NCBI GenBank assembly: GCA_964518505.1
Contig: CAZFGT010000007.1
Coordinates: forward strand, 1-64,000
Reading direction: 5' to 3'
Source of the DNA: DASPUH01 sp964518505
Lineage (GTDB): Bacteria; Chloroflexota; Limnocylindria; Limnocylindrales; CSP1-4
DNA: 64,000 bases
Shown: one piece after another, positions 16,001 to 24,767 of the stretch
Layout: each line of letters starts with the position of its first letter
How positions within the stretch are numbered: position 1 is the first letter of the stretch
Translations under genes and position numbers: made by a program
The notes under the pieces: generated by a model
What the model was told of the DNA's origin: nothing
What the model saw: only the letters and a program-made list of their open reading frames with translations
Database searches by the model: none

Positions 16001-17134
16001 CTACTCGGGCCCCGGTGCGAGCGGCAGGTCGAACCAGAAGCGCGTGCCCGCCGGCGAACTCCCCACGCCGAGGTGGCCGCCGTGCGCCTCCACCAGCTGG
16101 CGGGCGATGGCCAGGCCAAGGCCGGAGCCTCGGGAGTCGGCCCCCTTGACGAAGCGGTCGAAGACGTGCGGCAGCAGGTCGAGCGGGATCCCCGGCCCGG
16201 TGTCCGCCACCGACAGCAGCACCGTCGGGCGGACCGCCTCGCGCCGGGCCGCGATGGTCACGGCGCTGCCGGGGCGAGCGTAGCGGAGGGCGTTGCCGAC
16301 CAGGTTGGTCAGGACCTCGCGGATGCGCACCGGATCCACGTCGGCGAGCGGCATGTCGTCCTCCACGTCGGTGGTGATGGTCGGCCCCGTGGCGTCGCCG
16401 GCCGGGCGCATCGACCGGGCGACCTCCTGGATCAGGATGTCGAGGTCGGTCGGCTCACGATGCAGCGCCAGCGTGCCGGCGTCGGCCAGCGCCAGTGTCC
16501 GCAGGTCGTCGACGAGGCGGGCCAGCACGTGGGTCTCGTCTAGGGCCGCCGCGAGGTGCTCGGCATCGGTCGGGTGGACGCCGTCGAGCATCGCCTCGAG
16601 CTCGCCTTGGAGGACGGCGAGCGGCGTGCGCAGCTCGTGCCCGATCTCGGCCAGCAGCGTTCGCCGCTGGGCCTCGTTCGCCTCGAGGCGCGACGTCATG
16701 CCGTTGAAGGAGCGGACCAGCGCCCGTACCGGTGGCGGACCGGCGGGGCGCTCGGGGACCCGGGCGGTGTAGTCGCCGTCCTCGATGCGCCCGGCGGCGT
16801 CGATCAGGTCGCCGAACGGCATGGCCATGCGGCGCACCGCCCGTCCCCCCACCGCAACGCCGATCAGCGCCGCCAGGGCCAGGACGGTGAGGACGGCAAG
16901 TCCTCCCGCTCCCCCGGCGGAGAAGCCGATCGCCGTGGCGAGGTGCCACAGCAGGACGATGAGTCCAACGGCTCCCGTGAGCAGGATCAGCGTCGCCAGG
17001 CAGCTCGCCCGCCAGAGGAAGCCGCGCCGCATCCTGGCCCGGCGACCGCGTGCGGGTGGCCATGGCTCGTCGGCCGGCCACCAGGGCGGAGGCGAGCCGC
17101 GGCGCCACCCTCCCCGTTGCGGTGCCTCGCTCAT
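16001..17134 (-). CDS. sensor histidine kinase
   Basis: The 377-residue kinase has a basic, Pro/Trp-rich cytoplasmic N-terminus and two helices (about 42-64 and 75-97) with almost no extracytoplasmic loop. It also has a HAMP domain, an H-box EIGHELRTPL (His near 166), an N-box NLVGNALRYA and G-boxes DTGPGIP and GSGLGLAIA. The near-absence of an external loop suggests it senses a membrane signal or works with the small membrane protein encoded at 17857-18246. The ATG overlaps the stop of the response regulator gene (ATGA). Confidence 0.93.
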   Translation of the reverse strand: MSEAPQRGGWRRGSPPPWWPADEPWPPARGRRARMRRGFLWRASCLATLILLTGAVGLIVLLWHLATAIGFSAGGAGGLAVLTVLALAALIGVAVGGRAVRRMAMPFGDLIDAAGRIEDGDYTARVPERPAGPPPVRALVRSFNGMTSRLEANEAQRRTLLAEIGHELRTPLAVLQGELEAMLDGVHPTDAEHLAAALDETHVLARLVDDLRTLALADAGTLALHREPTDLDILIQEVARSMRPAGDATGPTITTDVEDDMPLADVDPVRIREVLTNLVGNALRYARPGSAVTIAARREAVRPTVLLSVADTGPGIPLDLLPHVFDRFVKGADSRGSGLGLAIARQLVEAHGGHLGVGSSPAGTRFWFDLPLAPGPE

Positions 17135-17817
17135 GCGGGCTCGTCGGCCAGGCGGTATCCCACGCCGTATACGGTCAGGATGTAGCGCGGCTGCCGCGGT
17201 TCCGGCTCGACCTTGCGGCGCAGGTTCTTGATGTGGGTGTCGATGGCCCGCTCGTATGACTCGAAGGCGACGCCGTGCACGGCATCGAGCAGCTGAGCCC
17301 GGGTGAAGATGCGGCCGGGCTGCCGCGCCAGGGCGGTCAGAAGCTGGAACTCGGTGGCGGTCAGGTCCACCGGCCGCCCGGCGACCTCCACGCGCATTCG
17401 CGCCACGTCCATCTCGAGGTCACCGACCCGGATGACATCCGTCGGGATCTGCGCCCGTTCGGCGCGCCGCAGGACGGCCCGCACCCTGGCCACCAGCTCG
17501 CGCGGGCTGAATGGCTTGGTCACATAGTCGTCGGCCCCGAGCTCGAGGCCCAGGACCCGGTCGAGTTCGTCGTCGCGGGCGGTGAGCATGATGATCGGCA
17601 CGTCGGACTCGCGGCGCAGCGCGCGGGCCACGTCGAGGCCATCCATGCCCGGCAGGCCAAGGTCCAGGACGACGAGATCCGGCCGGCGGGCATGGGCCGT
17701 GGCAAGCGCCCCGTGCCCGTCGCCCGCCGCGAGGACCGCGAAGCCGGCGTGCTCCAGGTAGTCCCGCGCCAGCTGCGCGATCCGCGGTTCGTCATCGACG
17801 ACGAGGATCGTCTGCAC
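17131..17817 (-). CDS. OmpR-family response regulator
   Basis: The 228-residue protein has a receiver domain (VVDDEP, phospho-acceptor Asp near 52 in LVVLDLGLPGMDG, Lys in DYVTKPFSPREL) and a C-terminal winged helix (LTATEFQLLTALARQPGRIFTR, YERAIDTHIKNLRRK, YGVGYRLA). It is coupled to the kinase gene downstream by a 4-nt overlap and follows the small membrane protein gene by 39 bp, making a three-gene unit. Confidence 0.95.
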   Translation of the reverse strand: MQTILVVDDEPRIAQLARDYLEHAGFAVLAAGDGHGALATAHARRPDLVVLDLGLPGMDGLDVARALRRESDVPIIMLTARDDELDRVLGLELGADDYVTKPFSPRELVARVRAVLRRAERAQIPTDVIRVGDLEMDVARMRVEVAGRPVDLTATEFQLLTALARQPGRIFTRAQLLDAVHGVAFESYERAIDTHIKNLRRKVEPEPRQPRYILTVYGVGYRLADEPA

Positions 17818-17856
17818 GGCGCTGATGCTATCCCGGGCTCGCCGGCCTTCGGTGGG

Positions 17857-18246
17857 TCAGCGGGGCGTCGTCGGATCGCCGCCCGAGCTGCTGGACCGGC
17901 TGGTCGGGTCGGCCGGCCCCTGGGCGTGAGCACGCCGGTGCCACTCGTCGAGGCGCGAGCCCGAGCCGTCGCCCCAGTGCCGGGGACCGTAGTGACCACC
18001 CCGCCCACCCCAGAACAGGACCCGCAGGATCAGGCCGATGAACAGGAGGAAGAACAGGAAGCCGAAGGGGAAGAACAGGAACCAGCCCATCACATGCCAG
18101 CCCACGAAGGCCGGGGCGGCAGCCGCGGTCCCGCTCGACGCCGCACCGGCCGAGACGCCAAGGCTGTACGCCCCGACCGCCACGGCGATGGCCAGGACGG
18201 CCACGATGAGGGCCGCCAGCAGGCGCCCTCCGGATGAACTTCGCAT
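17857..18246 (-). CDS. membrane protein in two-component operon
   Basis: The 129-residue protein has an N-terminal helix (LLAALIVAVLAIAVAVGAYSLGVSAG), a short loop and a second Phe-rich helix (MGWFLFFPFGFLFFLLFIGLIL). A basic, His/Gly/Ser-rich tail follows. Similar small membrane proteins often accompany OmpR-type systems in high-GC Gram-positives and may act as accessory sensors. GGAG precedes the ATG at 18246; a TTG directly before it would add one residue. Confidence 0.7.
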   Translation of the reverse strand: MRSSSGGRLLAALIVAVLAIAVAVGAYSLGVSAGAASSGTAAAAPAFVGWHVMGWFLFFPFGFLFFLLFIGLILRVLFWGGRGGHYGPRHWGDGSGSRLDEWHRRAHAQGPADPTSRSSSSGGDPTTPR

Positions 18247-18599
18247 CAAGGATCTCCATTCGATCTTGGTCGTCGCCTCCAGATCCGGGCGACGCTCTGA
18301 TGCCCCAGATGCTGGCGTGCGAATGTGGTTCCACTGTGAAGCCCAAGCGGAGGCTTCATGGCTAGCTGCGGCGGATCCGGACCGCCGTCCCGTGTCTGAC
18401 CAACTCGTCGCGACCTTCGCGTCCCCGTCTCACCAGCCCACGTGGTGCGATGAGCGTTGGCGGCGGCCTGGGCCGCTCTACGAGCCGTCAGGAGGACGCC
18501 GCTGAACGTGGATGACGGTGGCGGGGTCGACGCGCACTGCCCTCGGACCCGCTTATCACCACGCTGGCTGGTGCCCGCGAGGAACTCGCGGTGCGGCTA
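18247..18599. other. gene-free stretch (353 bp) with hairpins and a shared repeat
   Basis: No credible reading frame is present. It holds a perfect hairpin at 18338-18357 (GAAGCC with an 8-nt loop), a second at 18369-18387 (CGGCGG/CCGCCG), and the 17-nt element at 18431-18447 that recurs at 47342 and 58574. The first part is the likely promoter and leader region of the minus-strand two-component unit. Confidence 0.6.
18431..18447 (+). repeat. 17-nt hairpin element, copy A
   Basis: CACCA, a 7-nt loop GCCCACG and TGGTG form an inverted repeat. The same 17 bases (18 with the preceding T) occur at 58574-58590, and variants occur at 47342-47358 and 58710-58726. GCGATGAGCGT at 18447-18457, which begins on the last base of the element, also recurs downstream of the 58574 copy. 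Confidence 0.5.
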
Positions 18600-19709
18600 T
18601 CACGCCCCGTCGGGGAAGCCGCCGCGGTGCAGCACCATCGGGTAGTGCGGCAGCGCCTCGGGCCGGCGGACGCCCGCGCGCCAGCCATCCGGATACGGCT
18701 CCAGGCCCTGCCAGAGCGGCGATCGTCCGCCGGCCGCGCCCACGACCAACGGCTCGAGCGAGGCCCTGAGCGCGCCCACCCGGTCCGCCCCGAAGCGCGT
18801 CCGCCACCGCTCCTCGGTGGCGCCCACCGCGGCTTCGAAGCGCCCACGCAGCCTGGCGCCGTCGCCCGTCAGGCGGATCACTTTCACCCGACCCGCCGCC
18901 GGATCCGGCCCGACCTGCACCAGGCCCCGCTTCCCTAGGAAGGACGCGGCCACGGCGATGGACTCCTTCGACACGCCGGTCAGGCGAGGCAGGTCGCGCA
19001 GGGGCACGCCGGTGTCGTCGACCACGCGCAGGAGGTTCGAGCCGATGGCCATGGAGAGCTTCGCCTCAGGCTCTGCGTCGAGAGCAAAGCGCAGCAGCAC
19101 GCGCGCCAGGGGCGTCGAGATGTCCGGCCCGCCCGGCATGTCCGGGTCAGCCGCGGCGGAGACGGCGGCCGCTTGCCGCGGGGCGGGTGGCAGGTGGGTC
19201 CAGAGGCCGTAACCCAGGACCGGCAGGTAGGCCGGCAGCGCCAGCGCGGCGCGTTCCAGGATGGGGTCGAGCGAGCCGCGCAGGCCGTCGACGGCCTCCC
19301 TCCCGAAGCGCTCCGCCCAACGCCCCTCGATGAGCGCCCCAAGCGGTCGCCACACCTCCTGCGCCCCGCGGCCCCTGGGGGTCGGGCGAACGAGCATGTC
19401 CCCCTTGCGTGGCCGAGGTCGGCGGTCGGCCGGATCGGGCTCGACCGTGACGTAGCCCCACCGCTCGAGGCCGGCCAGGTTGGTCAGCTGCGCCTGGGCA
19501 GCCAGCTCATGCAGGGGCAGCCCGTCCGGGGGGACGAACCGCATGAAGTTGGCCCACATCGCCTGCGACACGAGCCATGGTCCGCCGCCGCGGACCAGTC
19601 GATCCTTCGTGCGATGCGGCAGCCGATGCTCGAACTCGTTGTCGAATTCGATGGTGAACGCCACGAGCGCCTGCGAGAGCAGGGCCGGCAGCGGCAGGCC
19701 AGCGGTCAC
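18600..19709 (-). CDS. tandem MarR-like winged-helix protein
   Basis: The 369-residue protein has two winged-helix repeats. The first: LLSQALVAFTIEFDNEFEHR, then LPLHELAAQAQLTNLAGLERWGYV and RPTPRGRGAQEVW. The second: LARVLLRFALDAE, then VPLRDLPRLTGVSKESIAVAASFLGKRGLVQV and RLTGDGARLRGRFEAAV. This is the MarR order doubled in one chain, as in some actinobacterial regulators. It would bind DNA as an intramolecular pseudo-dimer. The GTG at 19709 is chosen because homology starts there and CATCAT lies 6 nt upstream; an ATG at 19784 would give 394 residues. It is divergent from the AlkZ-like gene at 19783. Confidence 0.8.
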   Translation of the reverse strand: MTAGLPLPALLSQALVAFTIEFDNEFEHRLPHRTKDRLVRGGGPWLVSQAMWANFMRFVPPDGLPLHELAAQAQLTNLAGLERWGYVTVEPDPADRRPRPRKGDMLVRPTPRGRGAQEVWRPLGALIEGRWAERFGREAVDGLRGSLDPILERAALALPAYLPVLGYGLWTHLPPAPRQAAAVSAAADPDMPGGPDISTPLARVLLRFALDAEPEAKLSMAIGSNLLRVVDDTGVPLRDLPRLTGVSKESIAVAASFLGKRGLVQVGPDPAAGRVKVIRLTGDGARLRGRFEAAVGATEERWRTRFGADRVGALRASLEPLVVGAAGGRSPLWQGLEPYPDGWRAGVRRPEALPHYPMVLHRGGFPDGA

Positions 19710-19782
19710 GGTCGGATGATGCGACGGGCTGGCTCGTCGCGCAGCGAGGTCACGTGGCGGGCCATCCGGCCGATACTGGCGC

Positions 19783-20877
19783 ATGACCTTCTCCGTCGGC
19801 CAGCGCCGGGTCCGCGAGCTTCGCCTGATCGCCCAGCGTATCGTCACGCCGGCTGCCACCACGCCGGTGGAGACGGTGCGCTGGATGCTGGCCCTCCAGG
19901 CGCAGGACTTCCCTGGCGTGAAGTGGTCGGTCGGGCTGCGTCAACGTAGTGGCACCCAGGCCGCAGTCGAGGCCGCGTGCGATGCCGGTGAGATCGTCCG
20001 CTCCTGGCCCATGCGCGGCACGCTCCACCTCGTCGCGGCAGAGGATCTCAAGTGGATGCTCGAGCTCACCACGCCGCGCTCGGTCGCCTCGGCCGGCGAT
20101 CGGCGCGCCTACCTGGGTATCGGCGACCTGGACGTGGAGCGGGCGCGTGACCTCGCCCTGGCCGCGCTGACCGGTGGCCGGGTCATGTCGCGGGAGGCCC
20201 TCCTGGCCAGCATCGCCGCCGGCGGCGTGAGTACGCAGGGGCAGCGTGGCTACCACCTGCTGTGGTACCTGGCTCAGACGGGCTCGCTCGTCCTGGGGCC
20301 CGTGGACGCCCGGCAACAGACCTTCGCGCTGCTCGACGAGTGGGTGCCCCATCCCCGCCGCCTCGAGCGCGACGAGGCCCTTGGTGAGCTCGCCCGGCGT
20401 TTCTTCGCCAGTCACGGCCCGGCCACGGCGAAGGATCTCGCCCGCTGGTCCGGCGTCACCATGGCCCAGGTGCGCGCGGGGATCAGCGTCGCCGGCGCCG
20501 CGCTTACGACGCTCGACCTGGACGGGGTGCCCCACTTCCTGGCACCCGAAGCGCTCGACGTCGCCGCTCCCGCCGCCCGGGTCCACCTGCTGCCCGGCTT
20601 CGACGAGTACGTCCTGGGCTACCAGGACCGCACGGCGTTCCTGGCGCCCGGGCACAGCCAAGCCATCGTGCCAGGTGGCAACGGGGTCTTCAGGCCGACC
20701 ATCATCGTCGACGGGGCGGTCGCCGGCACGTGGCGCCGCACGGTCAAGGCGCGCGAGGTCGTCGTGGAGCCAGCGCCGTTCGTGCCGCTGCCCCGGCCGA
20801 TCCAGGCCAGGCTGCGGGACGCCGTCGAGGCCTACGGCGCGTACCTGGGCCAGCCCGTGCGCCTCATCGCCCCCTGA
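19783..20877 (+). CDS. winged-helix DNA-binding/AlkZ-YcaQ-like DNA glycosylase family protein
   Basis: The 364-residue protein belongs to the HTH_42 family, whose characterised members (AlkZ, YcaQ/AlkX) unhook crosslinked or alkylated bases. It has RLIAQRIVTPAATTPVETVRWMLALQAQDF near the N-terminus, where the Q-x-Q pattern sits at the position of the catalytic QxQ/QxD motif. Further on come VRSWPMRGTLHLVAAEDLKWML, GQRGYHLLWYLAQTGSLVLGP and HLLPGFDEYVLGYQDR, all typical of the family. GATACT lies 5 nt before the ATG, so it may be leaderless. Many family members are uncharacterised, so DNA repair is a family-based inference. Confidence 0.85.
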   Translation: MTFSVGQRRVRELRLIAQRIVTPAATTPVETVRWMLALQAQDFPGVKWSVGLRQRSGTQAAVEAACDAGEIVRSWPMRGTLHLVAAEDLKWMLELTTPRSVASAGDRRAYLGIGDLDVERARDLALAALTGGRVMSREALLASIAAGGVSTQGQRGYHLLWYLAQTGSLVLGPVDARQQTFALLDEWVPHPRRLERDEALGELARRFFASHGPATAKDLARWSGVTMAQVRAGISVAGAALTTLDLDGVPHFLAPEALDVAAPAARVHLLPGFDEYVLGYQDRTAFLAPGHSQAIVPGGNGVFRPTIIVDGAVAGTWRRTVKAREVVVEPAPFVPLPRPIQARLRDAVEAYGAYLGQPVRLIAP

Positions 20878-21085
20878 CCTCCAGGTCACCGATGGGGGCT
20901 CGCTCTGATCGGCAGGGCCCGCGGCCCGCTCGGGGATCCGGCCTGCGGCTCCCCTGAGGGCATCGGCGCGGCCCATCCACGCGCGGCAGTCCCCCCGACC
21001 AGGTGGCCCTATCGGTCCGTATCGCCGCGGCTCTCCGCTGGCGACACTGGAGGCGGTTGACCATGTCCCGCCGAGGCGCCGGACG

Positions 21086-22333
21086 ATGCACCTGGAAGAC
21101 GTGCTCTCTCGGTTACGCGAGTTCCTGGTCCTGCTGAGGGCCGAGGACTACTACCACGTGGCCGCGAACCTGCGGTTCCGGGCGGTCGAGCGGCGCCAGA
21201 CCTGGCACGCCAGCCGGGCCGCGATGCTCGTCGTCGTGGTGGCCGCGCCGATCCACATCGTGGCGTTGTCCCTGCTCCATCCTGCCGATGCGCCGTACAT
21301 CACCCTGCTTGACAGCGCGCTCGGAGTGGCCGCCTTGGTGGCGTGGTGGAGCCTTGGGCGGCGCCTGCGTCATCGGCCGGAAGCGGTCGTCTTCATCGTG
21401 ACCCTGGGGGTGGCGGCGGTCGCCATGCTCCTTGCCGTCAGCGGACCGGAGGTGGTCGAGCTCACCGTCGGCTACCTGCTGTTCCTGCCGATCCTCGTGG
21501 CCCTGCTCGTGCCCTGGCGCGCCTGGACCGAGGCCCGCTGGCTCACGGTGTACGGCATCCTGGCGATCGTCTTCGTCGCCAGCCTCCTGCCGTCGTCCCT
21601 GCTTGCGGCGGATGACCGGCGCGACGTCATCTTCGCCCTGCTGGTGGCCCTGTCGAGTGCCTTCACTGGCCATGTGCTCGCCTTCCGTCAGCGCGTCCGG
21701 ACGTTCGCCCAGGTGCGTGCTCTCGGGCGCCTGCAGCGGCGCGAGACGCGCCAGCGGGCGGAGCTCGAGCGGGTCCATCACTCGCTCGAGATCACCGCCC
21801 GCCTCGATGAACTCACGGGCACCGGCAACCGTATCAAGCTGCAAGAGGATCTCCGCACCGCCCGGGCCCACCTGAACCGCACGGGGGTCAGCTTCGGCAT
21901 GCTGGAGGTGGACCTGGACCACTTCAAGGCCGTCAACGATGCGTTCGGCCACCTCGCCGGGGACGAGGTGCTGCGTCTGACCGCAGCGGCGATGCGCGAC
22001 TCCCTGCGAACCGACGATGCGGTCTACCGCTATGGGGGTGAGGAGTTCATCATCCTGCTCGGCACGGTGAAGGGCGGCGTCCTCGAGGCGGGGGAGCGGC
22101 TCCGCCATGCCGTCGAGGCGCTCCAGATCGCCCACCCCGGGAACCCGCCGTTCGGCCTCGTGACCGTCAGCGTCGGAGCAGCCGTCATCGGACCCTCCGA
22201 TGCGGCGCGCACCAACGACGAGTGGTTCGCCGGTGTCGACGCGGCCCTGTACCAGGCCAAGGCCGACGGGCGGAACCGCGTCGGCATGGCGCTGTCGCCC
22301 GCGCCCGCCGCGTCGCCCGCGCCGATCCGGTAG
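21086..22333 (+). CDS. membrane diguanylate cyclase (GGDEF)
   Basis: The 415-residue protein has about six helices (residues 45-200), a coiled linker (RRETRQRAELERVHHSLEI) and a C-terminal GGDEF domain. The active site is GGEEF near residue 320, with metal and nucleotide residues in LDELTGTGNRI and VDLDHFKAVNDAFGH. RTDD lies 5 residues before GGEEF, so the RxxD inhibitory site for c-di-GMP is present. It should make c-di-GMP from two GTP at the membrane. No EAL or PilZ gene is nearby. The 208 bp upstream of it hold no gene. Confidence 0.93.
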   Translation: MHLEDVLSRLREFLVLLRAEDYYHVAANLRFRAVERRQTWHASRAAMLVVVVAAPIHIVALSLLHPADAPYITLLDSALGVAALVAWWSLGRRLRHRPEAVVFIVTLGVAAVAMLLAVSGPEVVELTVGYLLFLPILVALLVPWRAWTEARWLTVYGILAIVFVASLLPSSLLAADDRRDVIFALLVALSSAFTGHVLAFRQRVRTFAQVRALGRLQRRETRQRAELERVHHSLEITARLDELTGTGNRIKLQEDLRTARAHLNRTGVSFGMLEVDLDHFKAVNDAFGHLAGDEVLRLTAAAMRDSLRTDDAVYRYGGEEFIILLGTVKGGVLEAGERLRHAVEALQIAHPGNPPFGLVTVSVGAAVIGPSDAARTNDEWFAGVDAALYQAKADGRNRVGMALSPAPAASPAPIR

Positions 22334-22339
22334 CGCTCG

Positions 22340-22945
22340 ATGGCGCTGCGCTACGTCGCGCTGGGCGACTCGTACACCATCGGCACCTCCGTGGCGGGCT
22401 CCGACCGGTGGCCCGATCAGCTGGTGGCGGCCCTCGCGGATGGACAGCCGCGGCTGCACCTCGTGGCCAACCTGGGGCGCAACGGCTGGACGTCCGCCGA
22501 TGTCATCCGCGGCCAGCTGCCGCGGCTGGGCCGCCTCGCCCCGGAGTTCGCCACCCTGCTGATCGGCGTCAATGACGTCGTCCAGCACGTCCCGCCGCAG
22601 ACCTACCGGGTCAACCTGGCGCGGATCCTGGATGATCTCGTGAGCCGGTTGCCGCGGCATCGGATCCTCGCCGTCACGACGCCGGACTACACCGTGACGC
22701 CAGCCGGGGCGAGCTACGGCGACCCGGATGTCCAGCGGGCGGGCATCGAACGAGTCAACTCGATCCTGGCCGACGAGACTGCCGCCCGCGGCCTCACGCT
22801 CGTGGACATCCTCGACATCTCGGCGCGAGCGGCGCTCGACCGATCGCTCGTCGCCAGCGACGGGCTCCATCCCTCCGGGGCGCAGTACGCCCTCTGGGCC
22901 GCCCGGATGGCCCCCGTCGCGGCCGCGATGCTGGCTTCGGCGTGA
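22340..22945 (+). CDS. SGNH/GDSL-family hydrolase
   Basis: The 201-residue protein has all four SGNH blocks: GDSYT (Ser nucleophile near residue 10), the Gly in NLGRNGWTS, IGVNDV (Asn) and the C-terminal DGLHPSG (Asp and His). It is a cytoplasmic esterase or lipase/acylhydrolase with no signal peptide. It starts 6 bp after the diguanylate cyclase gene and is probably co-transcribed with it. The substrate is unknown. Confidence 0.9.
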   Translation: MALRYVALGDSYTIGTSVAGSDRWPDQLVAALADGQPRLHLVANLGRNGWTSADVIRGQLPRLGRLAPEFATLLIGVNDVVQHVPPQTYRVNLARILDDLVSRLPRHRILAVTTPDYTVTPAGASYGDPDVQRAGIERVNSILADETAARGLTLVDILDISARAALDRSLVASDGLHPSGAQYALWAARMAPVAAAMLASA

Positions 22946-23003
22946 CCCGATAGTCCCGGCCCGTCGCACCCTGTCCGGTCCTGTCGCGCCGCAGCCGGCC
23001 CGA

Positions 23004-23009
23004 TAGGCT
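23004..23009 (+). promoter_or_regulatory. -10 box for leaderless small membrane protein gene
   Basis: TAGGCT ends 6 nt before the GTG at 23016. No Shine-Dalgarno sequence is visible. Confidence 0.5.
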
Positions 23010-23015
23010 GGTCGG

Positions 23016-23234
23016 GTGGACAGCATCACGGCGGTCTCGATCGGCCTCAGCGTGGCCCTGTTCTTCACCGCCTACGCCGGCGCGGTCGTGCTGTACGGGT
23101 ACTCCCGGCCGCGGGACTGGGAGGCCCATCTGGGACGACGCGGGCTCATGTCGGTGGGCGCCCTGGGGACGGTCATGGGCGCCACCTGTTTCGGCATCCT
23201 GCTGTACCAGTGGTTGTTCCCCCTGGGAACCTGA
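23016..23234 (+). CDS. small two-helix membrane protein
   Basis: The 72-residue protein has helices at about residues 5-27 and 45-67, joined by a charged loop YSRPRDWEAHLGRRG. No family is recognised. The GTG start is supported by the 6-nt spacing from a TAGGCT box. Confidence 0.6.
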   Translation: MDSITAVSIGLSVALFFTAYAGAVVLYGYSRPRDWEAHLGRRGLMSVGALGTVMGATCFGILLYQWLFPLGT

Positions 23235-23266
23235 TGGGGCAGCCCCGGGCGGGGACCGGTGCTTGC

Positions 23267-23272
23267 TACAAT
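23267..23272 (+). promoter_or_regulatory. -10 box for near-leaderless gene at 23280
   Basis: TACAAT ends 7 nt before the GTG at 23280, which is preferred over an in-frame start at 23259 that would overlap this box. Confidence 0.5.
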
Positions 23273-23279
23273 CGCGCCC

Positions 23280-23657
23280 GTGCCTCCCACGACGTTCCGC
23301 GGCGGCGAGATCCTGGGCATCCGCATCCCGACCGTCTTCGACGAGAACGACGGCAAGGTCTGTGACGGCTGTGGGCAGCCCATCGACGGGACGCCGTTCC
23401 GCATCTCCCTGCTCGACACGGTGTCCGCCGAGGTTCCCGACAGCTGGGCCCGCCACGCCCGCCTGAACCCCGGTCCGCACCAGTTCCACGCCGACCCGGC
23501 CTGCTTCCGCACCTGGGCGCGCGGCCGTGATCTCTTCTTCTGCCGCCTCTCCCAGGTGCGCGAGATCATGCGGCCGGTGGTCATCCCGGGCCCCGCGGCC
23601 CGCTGGGGCGTGTGCGATGGCAACCATCGACAGGCCCACGAATTCGTCTTCGCATGA
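23280..23657 (+). CDS. hypothetical protein with zinc-binding-like cysteines
   Basis: The 125-residue protein has VCDGCGQPIDGTPFRISLLD near residue 25 and a later DPACFRTWARGRDLFFCRLS, plus several His. The CxxC and later His/Cys could hold one zinc ion. No family is recognised. The stop overlaps the start of the next membrane protein gene (ATGA), so the two are coupled. Confidence 0.65.
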   Translation: MPPTTFRGGEILGIRIPTVFDENDGKVCDGCGQPIDGTPFRISLLDTVSAEVPDSWARHARLNPGPHQFHADPACFRTWARGRDLFFCRLSQVREIMRPVVIPGPAARWGVCDGNHRQAHEFVFA

Positions 23658-24709
23658 GCGTCAACTTCATCCTGCCCGCCGCGACCGCCCTCCTGGCGTT
23701 CGTCTTCTGCCTCGCCCTGCTTGACCAGTGGCGCGAGCGGCACCACGCCTTCCAGCTGGTGTGGGCCGGCGGCATGCTCTTCTTCGCCATCGCCGCGGCC
23801 TGTGAGGCCATCGCCGCGACCGGCGGCTGGAACGACGTGCTCTACAAGGCGTGGTACCTCACCGGTGCCGTCTACACGGCCGGCTGGCTGGGTCTGGGCA
23901 CGGCGTTCCTGCTGGGCCGCACCCGCTTCGGCTACTCGTTCGCCGTCTGCCTCTTCCTGGCCGGGCTGTTCACCTTCCTGACGTGGCAGAAGTTCCCCGC
24001 CATCTACGGCGGCGCTGGCGCGGCGCCTGTGCTCTACTTCCTGGCCGCGGGCGTGCTCGCCCTCTCGGTCGCCATCGCCACGTACTTCTCCGACGAGCGA
24101 TGGCCGCGCCTGGCCGCGGTCGCCGTCGTCGGGGCCAGCATCCTCGGGCTCGTCCTCACGATCGTCGCCGTCATCCCCGCCCCGGGGTATGCCCTTGACC
24201 CGACGACGCACCTGCCGGTGGCCGACCTCTTCCCGCCCACCCTCCGCCTGCTGACACCGTTCATGAACATCACCGGCGCCTTCGCCCTCGTCCTGGGGGC
24301 CGTCTTCTCCGTCTACGTCTTCATGCCCAAGAAGCGGGTCCTGGCCTACTCCCTGGATCCAGAACAGCCGTTCGACCACTTCCTCTTCAACATGCTGATC
24401 TCGGTCGTGGCTATCCCCGTCAACTTCGTCGCGTCCGTGCCCGGGGCGCTCCGCGCCTTCGCCTCCGGCCGGCTCCACAGCCGGGTCCCGGCGACCGTCT
24501 TGATCGCCATCGGGGCGTTCATCCCGAGCCTGGGCGATACGCTCAACCGCTTCGGCGACACGGCCTGGTTCGACCTCTTCAAGTTCCTCGGCGTCGTCCT
24601 CCTGTTCCTGGGCTTCCTCGTTTCCGTGGAAGTCTTCCAGGAGGTCCGCATCCCCTTCACCCACGTCGTCCTGCGGGGCAGCCGGCGGGAGCCGACCAGC
24701 CTGCCCTGA
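23654..24709 (+). CDS. polytopic membrane protein of unknown function
   Basis: The 351-residue protein has about nine helices. The first six or seven run from residues 5 to 225 with short loops; then comes a cytoplasmic stretch (MPKKRVLAYSLDPEQPFDHFL) and two or three more helices. The pattern TGAVYTAGWLGLGTAFLLGRTRFGY in the third and fourth helices, and a late GAFIPSLGDTLNRFGDT, may be useful for homology searches. It is coupled to the small Cys-containing protein upstream. No function can be given. Confidence 0.75.
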   Translation: MSVNFILPAATALLAFVFCLALLDQWRERHHAFQLVWAGGMLFFAIAAACEAIAATGGWNDVLYKAWYLTGAVYTAGWLGLGTAFLLGRTRFGYSFAVCLFLAGLFTFLTWQKFPAIYGGAGAAPVLYFLAAGVLALSVAIATYFSDERWPRLAAVAVVGASILGLVLTIVAVIPAPGYALDPTTHLPVADLFPPTLRLLTPFMNITGAFALVLGAVFSVYVFMPKKRVLAYSLDPEQPFDHFLFNMLISVVAIPVNFVASVPGALRAFASGRLHSRVPATVLIAIGAFIPSLGDTLNRFGDTAWFDLFKFLGVVLLFLGFLVSVEVFQEVRIPFTHVVLRGSRREPTSLP

Positions 24710-24727
24710 CCGCGGTCGGCCCGCGGC

Positions 24728-24733
24728 TATACT
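24728..24733 (+). promoter_or_regulatory. -10 box upstream of galU
   Basis: TATACT lies 34 nt before the TTG start at 24768, leaving a leader of about 28 nt that contains GAGG as a ribosome site. This gene is therefore not leaderless. Confidence 0.45.
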
Positions 24734-24767
24734 GGCCGGCGCCCACCACCCGAAACCCGAGGTCCGC

